Part shown: piece after piece, positions 13,074 through 26,439 of the stretch
How positions within the stretch are numbered: position 1 is the stretch's first letter
Layout: the number at the start of each line of letters is the position of its first letter
Origin: Chaetorhynchus papuensis
Lineage: Eukaryota; Chordata; Aves; Passeriformes; Rhipiduridae
DNA: 64,000 nt
Direction: 5' to 3'
NCBI GenBank assembly: GCA_013396525.1
Contig: VWYX01000654.1
Span: 170,987-234,986, forward strand
Made by a program: the position numbers and the translations under genes
The notes under the pieces: model-generated
Database searches by the model: none
What the model was told of the DNA's origin: nothing
Seen by the model: the letters and a program-made list of their open reading frames with translations, nothing else

Positions 13074-13412
13074 CTGATGAATATAAACTGTCCAATATTG
13101 TCCAAATGCGATTGTTCAGAGCTCCCAGAAAAGCCTGAGGAGCCTGATGCGTTGGAAGGAGAAAAAGTGTAAAAAAATCCCACGTATCTATTTAGAGCAG
13201 ATGCTCAAACCATTTTAATAAACTGGGTTTCAGATAAAATGTCTGATGTATACAAATTGTCCAATATTGTCCAAATATGATTGTCCAGAGTTCTCAGAAA
13301 AGCCTGAGGAGTCTGATGCATTGGAAGGAGAAAAAGTGTAAAAAAATCCCATGTATCTATCTAGAGCAGATGCACAATCCATTCTAGTAAACTGGGTTTC
13401 AGATAAAATGTC
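13074..13412. repeat. Tandem duplication, two copies of a 169-bp unit
   Basis: Copy 1 spans 13074-13242 and copy 2 spans 13243-13412. I count about 16 differences in 169 positions (about 90 percent identity) with no net indel. Many of the differences are C/T or G/A transitions, including former CpG sites such as GCG/GCA and ACG/ATG, as expected from methylated-CpG decay. The unit also contains an internal small repeat of TGTCCAA. It appears older than the 439-bp duplication. Confidence 0.93.
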
Positions 13413-16400
13413 ATTGCAGGTGTGCGATTTATAAGCAGAACACCATTTGGGTTAGTAAATTGTAGGGAAGGTGTTTCAGAGAGTGACATTAGAAGTTGTT
13501 TTTCCTTCTGTGTTATTGTTCCTTGCTATTCCAGGAGGTCATGTTGAAAGTTGGGGTCAAGTGATGCTGTTGTGATGGTGTGACCCGAGTTTTCATTCTC
13601 ATCTTGGGCTAGATAAGATTTTCACCTGGCTCATAAAATAGGTAAAATCGTGCTCTTAGCCTTGCCAGGGAAACCTGGGAGTCAATCTGTTGATGCCAGG
13701 TCTGTTCTGCACAAACACAAAAATAACTTGGAGCAGAATAAATCCAGCATGGTCAGGTTGTTTATTGTTTCTCATTATTTGGGAGTGTAAAATCTGTCAA
13801 CTTACCTCAAAATAAACCGAGCAAGAAAGATGGGGACATTTCAAAACTTGACTTTTCAGTTTAAAGTTTGTCTAAAATGCTTTCCTTGAAATAAATTATG
13901 TAGTGACCAACCTCCCAGACAAAGAACTCCTGTACTTGTTGTATCAAGGAAATGAATATTTTAGCATATATTTAATAGATGTAATATATTTCATACATTT
14001 CATATTTTCAAATTTTTCACATTTGGATTATTCGTCCCTAAGAACACAGAGGAATTTGGAGTGGTTTTCTGACCGTTGATATCCAGAGCAAAGCAAAACC
14101 CAGCAAGATGTGGAAATAAATGGAGGATTTAATGGTGCTTTAATGCTTTTTAATGGTGTTCCATTCCACCTTTTAGCAGAAATCGAATACCAGGTTCTCC
14201 CAGCTGTTGTTTAGCTGGGAATAACTATTTTAAACTTGTGTGGACAGGATGGAAAGATACAAAACTACTGATCCTAACCTGAATCTGGTTTCCTCTTTCT
14301 TTGGCTGTGCATAATTTTACACCAAGGCCAAATGTATCCTGAACTTGGGTCAGACAGACGTGGAAGGAGGAAAACGCTGGAGGTGTCAGTTCATAAAGCA
14401 AAGTGTGGAGATCTGATCACCAAACCCAGAGCCATAAATGCTCCCTGATTATTGATTCCCCCTCGACTTGGAATGAATCCTCCCTGGAAGTCGTTGGAGC
14501 GTTAAACACCGTTGATCAACATTTAATATAGATCAGCCTCGACAGAGATCTAGGCTGGGCTTAATTTCTTTTAGCCCGAATACTCCTACCTCCCTGAAAA
14601 CATGTGATTAAACTGTTCTGATTTCTGTTTTAGATGAAGAACTCTGTCTCCACCGAAAACAAAAGAGGGTTCTGTCGCAAGACAAATTGAATCAAATTCT
14701 CCAGGAGTTTTGCAGTTCAATTAAGCTGTGGGATAGTCCCTATCTGAGGTGCAAATCTCTCTGTGCATTACAGGACCACAGACAGGGATGTGGCAAAAGG
14801 TAAAACCGGGAGTTATGTCTTTAAGGGCTCGTTGGAGACACTTGTAATCTCGTTTTATTGGTGGTACCCTCCCCAGCATAATGAACTTTGATGAAATAAT
14901 GAAGTAGCTGTGGCGCCTGTGAAGCTGAGCAGGCTTTGCCAGGGAAAGACCTCCCATGAACAAAATCGCCCAGGCAACAACTCCACACTGCAGCCAAGCC
15001 AGAAACTCTGGCAAAGTCACCTCTTCCCATCTCTTAACTCCTGCAATTCTCCTTTTCAAGCCTTGAAAAAAAAAAAACAAAACAAAAAAACCAAAAAAAC
15101 AAAGGAAAATATTGTCCCCCTATATGGGCAAACAAAAATAATAAATAAATTTTGTGAGAATCCACTGCATGGTCGAAAATGGCTCCGAGTTCAGCAGCCA
15201 GCAAAGTTACAGGGACCAGAAGGCTCTGCCACTGAACAAGTTCACTGTCCAAGGAAATGAATCTGTGGAAGACTTTAAACAGCAATATTTTTAATTCAGC
15301 AAAGTTTCCACCCCCTGCCAGACTTGGAGAGATGGGAATAGGAATCTGTAAATTCATCATTGTTGTTTTTAAGGAGTTGGATCCGGGGAGCACAAACATT
15401 TAATAATGGATATAATTAAATTCTTTGCTAGTTAGCTTGACTCAGGAGCCAATTGGCACCATAATGTCATTTCATTTGCATAAAATATGTAGTAATTCTG
15501 ATTCAGAGAACTGCGATTTCACAGAGCTGGAACGGCAGATGAAATAAAGGTGAAAGAGATCAGGTTTAGGAACACCTCTCTGATAACTTGTCTTAGGTTT
15601 GGAGTTTAGATATTCAATCTCTGATCTTTTATAATCAAGCTCCGATCCAAGTCAGCTCCAAGCACAATAATTTTCAGTACAACAAATGACTTTGGGCACT
15701 TCGATTTCCAAGTGATTAAATGAAGGTTCCTTCAAGTGACCTGATTTTGAGAGATGATATAAAACCAAGCCTGAAAATCAGACTCCCCTTGTGATGGAAA
15801 ACCCACGGGATCAGCTAACAATGAGATTTCTGCTGTCTTGGTGATGAACTGTCCTAAGAGCTGCATTTTCAGTGGATATGAAGTGACCTTTGAAAGCTTC
15901 ACTGGAAGTGGATCCAGATGTTTAATCTGACCATCACCAAGCAGATAAATACATTTTCCTTCTGGCTGGAAGTGAAAATGCAGCACTTCCTTCTTTGTCT
16001 TGGGTTTTTAAAGCAAACATTAAATTATTTTAAGTCAGCAACACCAAGGAAAGATTTCTGTTGTTGCTTCTTGTTGGGAATTGTCATTCTGAAGCAGGCT
16101 TCGTGCTTTAATAGGCTGCCTCTCAGCAACACTTGAGGGAGTAGGGAGACAAATATAAATTGAAGTCAAATCACAGCCAGGTTTATTGGGAACGTTCAGA
16201 GTTTCAACCTCCATTAGGACTCCTCAGGCCACGAAAAAAGGGTTGAGTGGAAATCCTGCCTTAAAACACCTTTTCTTCTCCTTCTCTGCCTTCAGACACT
16301 CATCCCTTTGCCCTGCAGCTTCCTCAGTTATGTCTCTCAAGAAACTGGAAATATTCGACTGACATAAATAAAAAGGCCATTCTTTTGCAGCTTTTCCTAA

Positions 16401-16823
16401 TTCAAGTGAATTCCCTGCTCTGGTTCCATGATCAAGCCCTGAAATATCTGCTCTGGCACAGTGAGGCAGGTGATACCCACAGGATGGGAAAGAGGAATGG
16501 GGTAGGAGAGGAAGGACAGGAGTTAATGCCTAAACTGCTCCTGGTGCTGAACTCTGCAGGGTCCCACTGCTGTCCAACACTTCTCCCCAACATCAGCCAG
16601 ACATGGCCAGAAATACCCAGGCTTTGGGGGGTTTGGAATCTTCCTGAGGCTGTGAAATCTCGTATTCATCCATGAATGGGAGATTTATTCCCTACAAGGG
16701 CTTGGAAGAACTTCAAGAGCTCAAATCACCCTTCTCCCCTCACCAGAAGGGTCAGCTGTGTCCACGCAGCTGTTTCTACCCACCTGCACACAGGATTGTG
16801 TGGAGCAATGAGGGATCCAGGTA
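13413..16823. other. Non-coding DNA, mostly featureless
   Basis: AT-leaning sequence with no recognisable exon or interspersed repeat. Around 13960-14030 it is especially AT-rich. Open frames here (for example 15034-15399 minus, 121 codons) have no domain. A simple A-rich tract is listed separately. Confidence 0.6.
15066..15108. repeat. A-rich simple tract
   Basis: About 43 bases consisting almost entirely of A runs separated by C. It could be a low-complexity tract or the decayed tail of a retroposed sequence, but no element body is recognisable next to it. Confidence 0.75.
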
Positions 16824-17262
16824 ATGCCTTAGGTTTTAACTTTTATATTTTTCAAACCCTGCACTGCCCAGTGTGGAACTCTGCAGTTTCCTGGAGCCTG
16901 TTCATTGCTGCTCTCTCCTGCTGGGCCCACACAACAAAGCCTCTCTGGGCCTGCTCTCCAAGGACACCCAGACCCTCCTAGGCCCAAAAAGTAGAAACCA
17001 AAAGCCTCTGAGAGGGGGGCAAGCTGAGGGAAATTCCATCATTAAACTGAAGCTTTAATTGGAGAATTAAGCCTGAGATGCAAATGAACCAAACCTATCA
17101 AAGTGTGAAGAACTCGTGGCCTCTCGTCCATCTCGGGGCCCATCTGGGCAGCAGCCTCTGGCTCCCCAGGGGTACCTTTGAAGGCCTTTCCAATAAATCC
17201 CCACCTTTATTCCCTTTACTCCTGTCTAGGCTCTGATTTTAGGTGGCCTCTTAAGGCATCAC
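16824..17262. repeat. 439-bp direct duplication, copy B
   Basis: Partner of 6420-6858, same orientation, 12 differences by eye and no net indel. The octamer ATGCAAAT (17078-17085), TTAATTGG (17055-17062) and ATCAAAG (17097-17103) are unchanged relative to copy A. The block of about 60 bases just 3' of these motifs is identical in both copies. The sequence on either side is unrelated to that around copy A. Confidence 0.93.
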
Positions 17263-20200
17263 AGGGTCTGGGCCATTCCCAAAGATCCCAAGGAGACACA
17301 GGCTGGTCAGATCACCCCGGAGCCGGGAGCAGTCATTACCCTGATTACGTGGTCACAGAGCCTGAGATTGGGCCCTCTCCACAATAAGTTCCTGATTGCT
17401 CATGAAAGCTTTTGGATGTTTGTGGCAAAGGATCAGTGACTTAGTTTCTCATTGTCTGCGTGTCAGTGGGGTCAGTTTCCTAATTGTCCTGGGGCAAATT
17501 AAATTCCAGCTCTGCCATCCCAATGAAACTGCAAGCACAGGGCGAGCAGCTATTGTGTGGCTCTCACCCATCTCTGCTCGGCTGTCACTGAAGGAGCAGC
17601 TCCCTGTCTGTTTTACCTGCAGAAACTCAAAGGACATGGTGCCCTTTTAATCTGGAAACAAAAGAGAACAAAGGCAAACAAATGGAGGCCAAATTATCTC
17701 GCCTTGAGATCTGAGTTTTCTCCATATTGAACTTCTGGTACCTCCTTAATGAGCCCGGGTTGCTGCTCGCTGGTGAGCGAGAACAAAGCAAAGTGATTCA
17801 TGCTGCCTTGTTATTGTTACATAATCTATACAAGTCATTTATTTTTATGGTTAATTACTGGATTAGTTAAGTATATTGGAAATGTAAAGAGATGTGGAGT
17901 TAGGAGAGATTCAGACCGGTGTCTGTGAATCTCTGCAGGATGTCTGTGGGTATAATCCAGAGGGAAATCTGTGTAAAGAACAGTTCTTTTTGGGGCTGAT
18001 CGCTTGAATTTACACCTCTGTGTGCAGCTGAGCTCCCTTCAGCCTCAGCAGGCAATCAGGTTGGGCAGAGCCTTTTTTAGAGTGACAAACCCCCCTTTTT
18101 TTACCTCTCTGAATCATTACTGCTGAGGGAACCTGGAGTCAAGATGTGGTTCCTCCTCACATGAGCACACGGAGCCCCCAAAATCACTGTCTGTATTAAT
18201 CACCACTGAGCTGGGAGAGCATGTGCTGTAAATCCTCCCAACTCAGCTGCTAGAGGCCGGTTTGTGTTTTCTTTATTAAAATGCAGCAACAATAACTCCT
18301 CAGAAGTGGCTGGGTGCACCTCACCATGCAGCAGCCACCCAAGAATGCATTTGAAGTCGCAAACATCACGAAGCGACCTAAATTGGGGTTACCTGCTGAG
18401 GCATCGGTTTAATATGGAATTACTGCTCTGTTTTTATTGTAATGAGCAATTAAGGATCAGCACCTCAGAAACCTCAGGTGGCTGCTTTACAGGGAGCAAG
18501 CAGGGCCTTGCCAAGCTGCCCTTTTGGAAAGGCTGACACCGGTGTGTTGTGCCAGGGCCACCCGTCACCATGGTGCTGGCAGGGCTCCGTTGTGTTTGGC
18601 TGCCCAGCACCGACCCAGCCTCGGTGCCAGGGATGAGTTGAGAGCGGGGAAGTTGCTAAGGAGCCCGAGGAAACACGAGGGCTCCCTGCTCTCCACACAG
18701 CTCCACTTCAAAGGCACGCAGCGCGCCCGGGGAAGTGCCCAGCGCTCCTCTGACAACATGAGCTGCGTGGGGTAGGGACTCACAGTGTGTTCTTTTGGGT
18801 CTTCTTAAAACAAATTTTTATTTAACCTCTGCTGTGACCCAGCACCTGAATGTGTTGCCCAGATATGCTCCATTTCAGTTTATTTAACCAGAATGTTTGC
18901 TTACTCAGTGACCACTGGAGGGGAACTACCGTTCTTATTAATTCCACAATGGGTATTTGTTGCTTCTTGTTTTCTGACATTTTCTTTATGGCCATAATTG
19001 CAGAGTTCTTGTTTTCAGATAATGAATGCACGTGTCTATTTGCTCAGGTATTATGTAATTGATCCCCAGCTATTAATTAAAGATCTAGACTCAATGTCTC
19101 TGAAGCTGCCTCCGGATATTTGTCCTCATTGTGTCATACCTTGGAAGCACAAACAGGGAAACCACGGGCAGCTTTGCATGTGCACTGCTCCTTCCCTTTA
19201 ATAAAGGAGCCCAAATTCACGAGTTGCAAAGAAGGATTATACAGAGCAAGGAATATTTTTCTGATGGGATTTTGATCCTTCCTTCTTACCCTGGGCTGCC
19301 AGTGCTTTCCTGAAGATGCTGACGAGCAAACGTAACGAGCTGTTTGCTCTGCGCTGCTCTCCACAGGCCCTGTACACTAAAAGGAGTTAATTTTGCCTTT
19401 ATTGCTGTTGCTGTTAATAGCAGGGCCGGCTGTAGCTGGCACTGGGAGCAGGAGGAAGATTTCATGGGTGAAAAGAGAAATCAGAGATTGCAAATTCATT
19501 GCGGAGAGGAGACGGATTGGTTGCTCTCGTTCCCAAGAGCCCATTTGGGAAAATATGTTATGTGATCCTGTGAACAAATTGTTACTTTTCCAGACAAGTC
19601 TGTTTTCTGTGTAAACACTTTTACTGTAGCAATGTACAAGAACAACACTTCCAATCCAAAACTCAACAAAAATAGACACCCCAGAACATTTGGAACTTGT
19701 TAAACTCCAGAAGGGGAAAATAGGAGAGAGAGGCTGCAAAGACAAAAAAAAGCTTTCCACTTTTAAACTTTCTGATTTTTATATTTTTAATGGACTAAAA
19801 CTCCTGCCAGAGAGCTCTGAAGCTGTTCACAGCAGCTGGGTCCCCACATACAGCGAAGCTTGGAGAGGCAGAAATTGTTTTGAGTCCCCTTAGTAAGAAG
19901 TCATTACATCTGAAGAGCGAAGTTAATGAGCTTGGGAAGCCAGGATTTGGTTCCTACCCCTTTCATAGACTTCCTGTTCCCTTTAGGAAAATCCCTGAGC
20001 ACCTTTGTGACTCAGTTTCCTCCCTGCCAAATGAGAAAATACCTTCTGACCACGCAGGGAGGGCTGGAGCTGCAGAAACACAGGGCTTTTATCACCAGCA
20101 GGTGCAACTCGTGCTCCTCCCTGCAGCCAAACAAGCTTCAGGTGAGGAGGCTTCCTCTGAGAGACTCTGGTTCTCTGGAACCAAAAAGGTTTGGTGGAAA

Positions 20201-22270
20201 AGAAGCGATTTTGCTGTGTTATGAGGAAAAATTAGCCAAAGCTTTTGCTTTGAGATGCTTCGAGATTTTATCAGTGCAGTTAAATGTCTCATTTATCAGC
20301 TGTGCAACAGTCAGAAGGGCAGTGCTGATCTTATCATAGCCAAGTCCTTCAACATTTCAATCCACGTGCAGACCACGGGGCATTCCTTAAAGCTTCTCAA
20401 AGTTAAGGTTTTATTTATTCCTTAAAGCTGCTAAAACTGAACTTTTAAAATACTGTTTCGCTTGAAAAGAAAACGTTATTTCTTCCTGTCTTCAACAAAA
20501 GGATCATCTCTAACCCCCAAAACAGACCAAAGGTTTGGTCCTCATCCCTCTGAGCGGTCCCAAAGGCACACAGAGGCATTATTTGAACACAAAGTAAAAT
20601 CACCAACTTTATTTTACACCTGGGAGCGCTGTCAGCAACTCACGGTGAACACGTTAAAATAAGGCATTAACATTTCTGGTTTGACCCTGAGCTGGAAACG
20701 CTGGGTGTTTCTTTAATTTTTTTTTTCTATTCCCTAAAATTAAATTAAAATTAAACCTTTTGCTTCTCAAGCTCATAGAGTCCTCACCTCTTTTCAGCTA
20801 AGTGAGCTGCAGCAGCCCAGAGCTGCTTAGTTTTGGAGGGGCTGCTGCAACCTCATATTTCTGTACATGGAAGACACACAGAGCTCCTGATCCAGCATCC
20901 CAAAACCCTGCCTGAATTTCATCCTGCAGAACAAAATGAACCCCATGAGAACACTGCCATAATCTCTCGGTTCCACAGGCTCGGCTGCCCCAGGCTCAGC
21001 TTCTGAAGATTTCAGAACTTTTATCCCAGTTCAGATAATATTGCCAAAACTCAAGCTGTCGTCTCTATAAAATAATTGCTTGTCCAAGACTTTACAGTCT
21101 CCACACCGGTTTAATAACAAGTAATTAGTTGAATAAGTCCAATTAATGCCTTTGTGCAGATCTGAGATTGGAGTCGGATTGTAGGTCAAGTTTAATTTGA
21201 AAATACATTAGAATTTCTATCAGGCTGAACACACCCAGGGCAATGCTATTATGGGCTTTCCCATTAATACACATGAATCATGGTTTGGACTCGGAGCCCA
21301 GATCCAGCAATGCGTGTGTTTAAATCTCTGCAGCCTATCTAGAACTGGAATATTCTCTGCACATGAGGCCTCCTGGTTTGTTTTTTTTTTGATTTCCCCA
21401 ATGAACCTGCTCTGGAGCCAGTGTCAGGTCTGAATGAGGAGTTCACTGCCCAGTGGAACAGAGAAAGCCAAAGTGTGAGTTCTGTGTCAGATGATGCTTC
21501 ACAGAGGGTCCTCAAAGTCCTGAACAGCAAAACCCCCAGAGATCCACACCTGACCAAGGCTGGGCTTTTCAGAAGCTGCTGAGATTGATGAGTTTTAATT
21601 TTCACTTTAATTTTCATGGCTGACTCTGCTGCTGCAGGGCCCTGACAGACCTTGCCCCAGCCCTCGGCCCAGGCTGTGGCAGTGCAGGGAGGCTCTCCCC
21701 GAGCAGCTTTCTCGCTCAAAAGCATCATTTGCTTTTTAGATTAACGGGCTGGGCCAGGAAAACTTCACAGCCCTCTGGACAAAGCGATGTGGGGCCATTA
21801 GAGGCACAAAAGGACGAGCAGGGTTTTGCAAGGCAGCTCATTTACTGAGTGTCATTAAAAGCTCCTGTACCTCCCTGGGGTGTTGTTGTCATTATTAAAA
21901 GATAGACAATATTGCACTAATTGGAGGTGAGTGTTTTAAGTGCTGTTTTTATCCTCTATCACTCCTCTGGGTGATCAGAGCTCTCTGTCCTTGTCCGCCT
22001 TGACAAATTTCCTCCAAAATGGCTTTTATATGAATGATTAAATTAATTACTGTCTATCCTGGACCACTGGCAGCTGTATTCTGATATTAAAGTTAATTTT
22101 TAAATGGTTTTTTTTGATTTCGTTGACATTCTTCACTGAGCTGAGGTGAGGATCCCAGTTAGATTATTGCTCACTGGGTCAGATGCCCGTGATGAAGGTT
22201 TTGAGCTAATAAGAACAGGAATCGTAATTATAAATCACATTTTCTAGCTATGGATATTCAAAAATAAACA
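17263..22270. other. Non-coding DNA, mostly featureless
   Basis: No exon, RNA gene or interspersed repeat recognised. Short AT-rich motif clusters occur (for example TTAATTAA near 19072-19080) but no larger structure. Open frames such as 19880-20224 (114 codons) and 21339-21728 minus (129 codons) lack domains. The last part is listed as a regulatory candidate. Confidence 0.6.
21880..22265. promoter_or_regulatory. Candidate conserved non-coding element beside an assembly gap
   Basis: AT-rich stretch with closely spaced homeodomain-type cores (AAATTAATTAC near 22040, TAATTA at 22225-22230) and a CTAATTGG box near 21916. It runs up to the assembly gap at 22271, so its full extent is unknown. 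Regulatory role is inferred from texture. Confidence 0.25.
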
Positions 22271-22441
22271 NNNNNNNNNNNNNNNNNNNNNNNNNNNNNN
22301 NNNNNNNNNNNNNNNNNNNNNNNNNNNNNNNNNNNNNNNNNNNNNNNNNNNNNNNNNNNNNNNNNNNNNNNNNNNNNNNNNNNNNNNNNNNNNNNNNNNN
22401 NNNNNNNNNNNNNNNNNNNNNNNNNNNNNNNNNNNNNNNNN
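22271..22441. other. Assembly gap (171 N)
   Basis: Unbroken run of N. The flanks are ordinary AT-rich sequence with no tandem repeat, so the cause of the gap cannot be seen. Confidence 0.99.
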
Positions 22442-24429
22442 GAATGTAGGTTGTTCAGAGCAGCTGATGGACTCAGGCTACCAAAAATGTCACTTTTATG
22501 ACTCGGGCTCTGCCATCCTCACAGCAGTGACATCCAGAGCTTGCTGACATTTTTTGTGAGCAGTTTTCTTGCTCATTTGAAGGCTGTTCCCTGCCAAGTT
22601 TCCAGACTGTCCCTCAGTTCTTCTGCTGGACAAGGACAAATGCAGTTGAGGTGAGGTAAACTGACAACCATCACCTCAGCGGGTTATTATTGTTTATGAC
22701 GTGCAATTTAAAAGCCAAATTTTCCAACAATTTATGGATGTAATTATGCACCTAATTTGCACAGTTATTTTAGACTTATGTATAATATTGGCTAAGTGCA
22801 AGTTCAGCTGGGCTCATGCAGGGCTGGAACAGCCCCAAATGTTCCCTGGTGTGTTTTTCCAGGGGATGATGCCACATTTAACACAATCCCTTCTAACTGC
22901 AGAGAGCAGCGAGGCAGCCCTGCTAATGGTTTCACACCAGCTAAAGCCACGTTCTTTTTCAAGGTGAGAACATCCATGATTCTCAACAGAAGAAATTTCC
23001 TCTGACTTTGTCGTTTGGCACTAATGGGCACTGGGCAGACAAAAAAATTACCAGCACTGAGCAAACGGAGCTGCTCCTTTTCGAGTGCAGGGCACAGGAG
23101 CAGCACAGCTTGGGAATTTTCGTTTGGGTTTTCCAGCTGACACAGAATTCACATCTGTAACACACAATATATTCATCCATTGGCTCATCAGCAAGGATCT
23201 GGGCAAGTTCTTTCAGAGCCCACAGCCTCTGAAGGGTGCAAAAAGGCCTTGGACAGGCTTGGAAATCCATCCTTGTCACGCACAGCACGGGGAAAGAGAA
23301 GTGTTGCAATTCCTGCCCAAAGCCAAGCCAGTCGTGGGGCCAGAAGTTTGCCCACAAAAGTGATGTTATTCAAGGATTTTCAGGAAGCTGCTTCAGTAAC
23401 TCAAGATGAAACCTCCTGAGTGTTTGGCTTTGCCCAGTGCCACCCTGGGGAGCTGAAAGCCAAAGGTTTTGGAGGGGAGGGGTTTCTGTTGCTGTAAAAG
23501 CCCCACATCCCCTGATGGCAACAAGAAAATAGAAATAAATAGAAAAGAGCAATACTAGCACTGCAATGACTCATCTTGGTGGTTACACAAAGCACTGCCA
23601 CAGCTCAGCTGAGCTGAACTCTTCGTAAAAGAGATGAAACTGAAGAGGATCCATCTGAAACTGCATATTCCAGAGATTTATGGGGAGCCCAGATGGCTGT
23701 AAATCACTGACAGGGTTCTTGTCTGACTGCATCAAGTAACAGAATGATCACATCACATAGCGAGATAGAAGTGACTCATTTCATTCCATGGCAAGAGAAA
23801 TCCTGGATGATATTGAAGTTTTAGGAACTCGAGCCACTCATATGTGTTCACTTTGGCTTCGTGGTCTTTAAAACCTCTCAAAAAGCCTTGAAGTGAAGTT
23901 ATTTATTAAAAATAAAAAACCAAACTAAGTTAAATTCAGGCAGCAATACGAAATAGACATACAAATATCTGACCTGAATAAACATTTCAGGAAAAATAAT
24001 TCAAATAACAAATGAACAGCACAGAACACAACAACATCATCATGATTATGGAGCTTTAAACTATTTTCTCCAAGCTTGCCTGCCTTCAAAGACATTTAAA
24101 ACCTGCTTCTCCTCCAGCAGGTATTAGTGTCAATCAAAAATAACTCTGCTCAGGTCAATGGATTTACACAATTGCAAAATTAGTATAAGTGAGAGGACAA
24201 TCAGAGCTTTTGTATACTACAAAAATCTCTCTTAATAGCAACAGCAATAGAGAAGGAGGAGGTGGGAGGTGCTTTTCCAGGACAGGCTGGGTGGATAAAC
24301 AAGAAAAACCTGCTGAGCTTGGGAGTGAGGATTGGTAGGAGGAGCTGCAACATTATTTTAACCATTAATTCACTCCTTTAAAATTTCCCCTTTCCTGTCT
24401 TTTCCTTCATCTGACACATTTAGCAGGAG

Positions 24430-26261
24430 TTGGGCTACAGGTTTAAAATCAGAGTGCAGAGAAGTGGTCTCCATCACACAGGATCCATAAGAAATCTGGA
24501 AATTCAGAATTACACCCTGGAACGGGAGCAGTGGCTTTGGGGTTGGGAAAGTGTGACCAAGGGTGTCCCTCCACTCTGGGGCCCAGCCTGGGGGTCTGCC
24601 CAGTCCTGGGCTGCCTTCTGCAGCTCCAACCCCACCACTGGCCACTGGGGAGGGTGGCTGGGTGGATCCCTGGGGTGGCTCCAGGGAAAGGTGCCCTCAG
24701 GAGGCACATTCCCACTGCAGATCCGTGCCACAGGATCAGCCCTTCACGTGCAGGGACGTTTCTGCCACGGGACATGCAGGACCAAACAAGGGGACATCAG
24801 GATTTCACCGAGCTGTCCAAACCAGCTGTGACCCCCCTGCTGCCTTTCCTGGTTGGGACAGGCAACGTGAGTCTCTCAGGGCTTGGAAAACCACGGCCAA
24901 AAGGCAAGGAGAAGACACAGCACAGAAAACCTTTCTCTGTGTTACTCCACAGATGTGCCAGAGGTGAATTTGTTCAACTCTTGCAGCAGGTCAGACTCCC
25001 AGATCACAGGAGCCACTGAAAATTGTCACTGTGTTCTTTTGCTGGAAGATCTGATGGGCTCAAAGACAAAAATAAATTGAGATGAGGGGAGAAAAAGCTC
25101 CTGTTTCTTGCAGAGGGACTTCCCCGGCCACAGAAGGTCCACGTTCGGAGTTGAGAAATGGTTCACTTGCCTAAAGAAAAGAGACTGCCCCTGCATCAAT
25201 AGATATTTAAACCTTGCCAGCCAGAGAGGAAAATCCACTTATTCAGGACAAAACACAACTTCCTTAAAACTGCTGGGACTTTGCCAGCAGCTTAAGCCAC
25301 AAATAATTTACCCAGGCAATATGAAGTCAACAAGCTCTGGAACTGTGGGAACTGCAACTGTTGAATAAATCATTTGTGAATCTCATTTAGCTGAGGACAA
25401 TTATAATATCCCAAAGTAATAGAGGGATCAGCATGTTCCATATAAGCACGGATCAGGCTCTCGGCTGAGAGCAGAGCGCGGCTTCACTGAAGGCCATGTT
25501 CCTCTGTCACTTTGGGCCAGAGAAGCAGAACAAGCACTTGGAGAGCTCATACTCTGTTTTGGGCTCACGTTGAACGGCTTCAGAGTTATTTAGTGGAGCA
25601 GAGAGCAGCTCTGTAGGGTGTAAAAGCTGCTTTGGAGCTAACAGGAACAAGAAGGGTTTTCCCACAGGACACAGGCCCTGCACGCGGAGGATGCAGCACC
25701 GTGTCCCGCCAGCCCTGCCCAAGGGAGTCTCTGTTTGTGCTGGCAGAGTCCCTGTGCCAGCCCAGGACTGCCCTGGAGCCACATTTCTCCAGAGCTTCTC
25801 TCTGTGGCTGTGCAGAGCCTCCTGGTGCTCCCTCCCAGCTGCTCCTGCCGGGATATTTGGCTGCAGCAGAAGGCCAAGGTTGCAGGAGACACAGCCGCCC
25901 AGCCAGGCCTGGCACTGCCTGTGCTCCCAGCAGGAATCCATCTTCCAAAGCTCCCTCCTCCCTCATCCCCACGCTCCTGTCCCATCCCTGGCTCGGTGTC
26001 AGTGCCAACAGAACAAGTCACATTGTGATTTTGGGTCACCGCCCACCTGAAAACCCTTCGGAGCTTTTGCCTGAGAATAGGAGCTGGTTGGGTTTTTACT
26101 TTTCCCATCCAAGAGAAAAATCAGAAAATGCAAAGCTCCGAGGTTTTTTGACATTTTTATTCCAGTTCCACTCCCTCCCAGGCTCCCCTGGCGAGTCTGT
26201 CACGGTTCTGTGGGGTATTTTCCCTTCTGTCCCGGTCTTGCTGACAAACAGCAAGAGGTAA
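24430..26261. other. GC-richer stretch with overlapping chance open frames
   Basis: Base composition is visibly higher in G and C than in the flanks, most clearly at about 24530-24780 and 25670-26010. Several frames on both strands are open together (for example 25632-26261 plus, 209 codons; 25638-26108 minus, 156 codons; 24531-25019 plus, 162 codons), which is what few stop codons in GC-rich DNA produce. The translations are rich in Pro, Ser, Ala and Gly without any recognisable domain. I do not call a gene, though a GC-rich exon cannot be fully excluded. Confidence 0.45.
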
Positions 26262-26439
26262 ATTTGGGAACGTCATCCCAGCTCCAAGAGGGTTTCTCAT
26301 TTCATTTCTCAGCCTCCTGAGGCTCTAGGAGGGAATCCCACCTCCAGACAGCTCATAAAGTCATTTGTGACACAGGGTGTCCCAGTTACTATACAGGAAT
26401 GTTGAAAGCATTTTATTTTCTCCCCTTTGATTTTTATTG

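Noticed and set aside
24449..26261. Cluster of long open frames on both strands (up to 209 codons)
   Set aside because: Simultaneously open frames on both strands follow from GC-rich sequence with few stop codons; translations are Pro/Ser/Gly-rich without domains.
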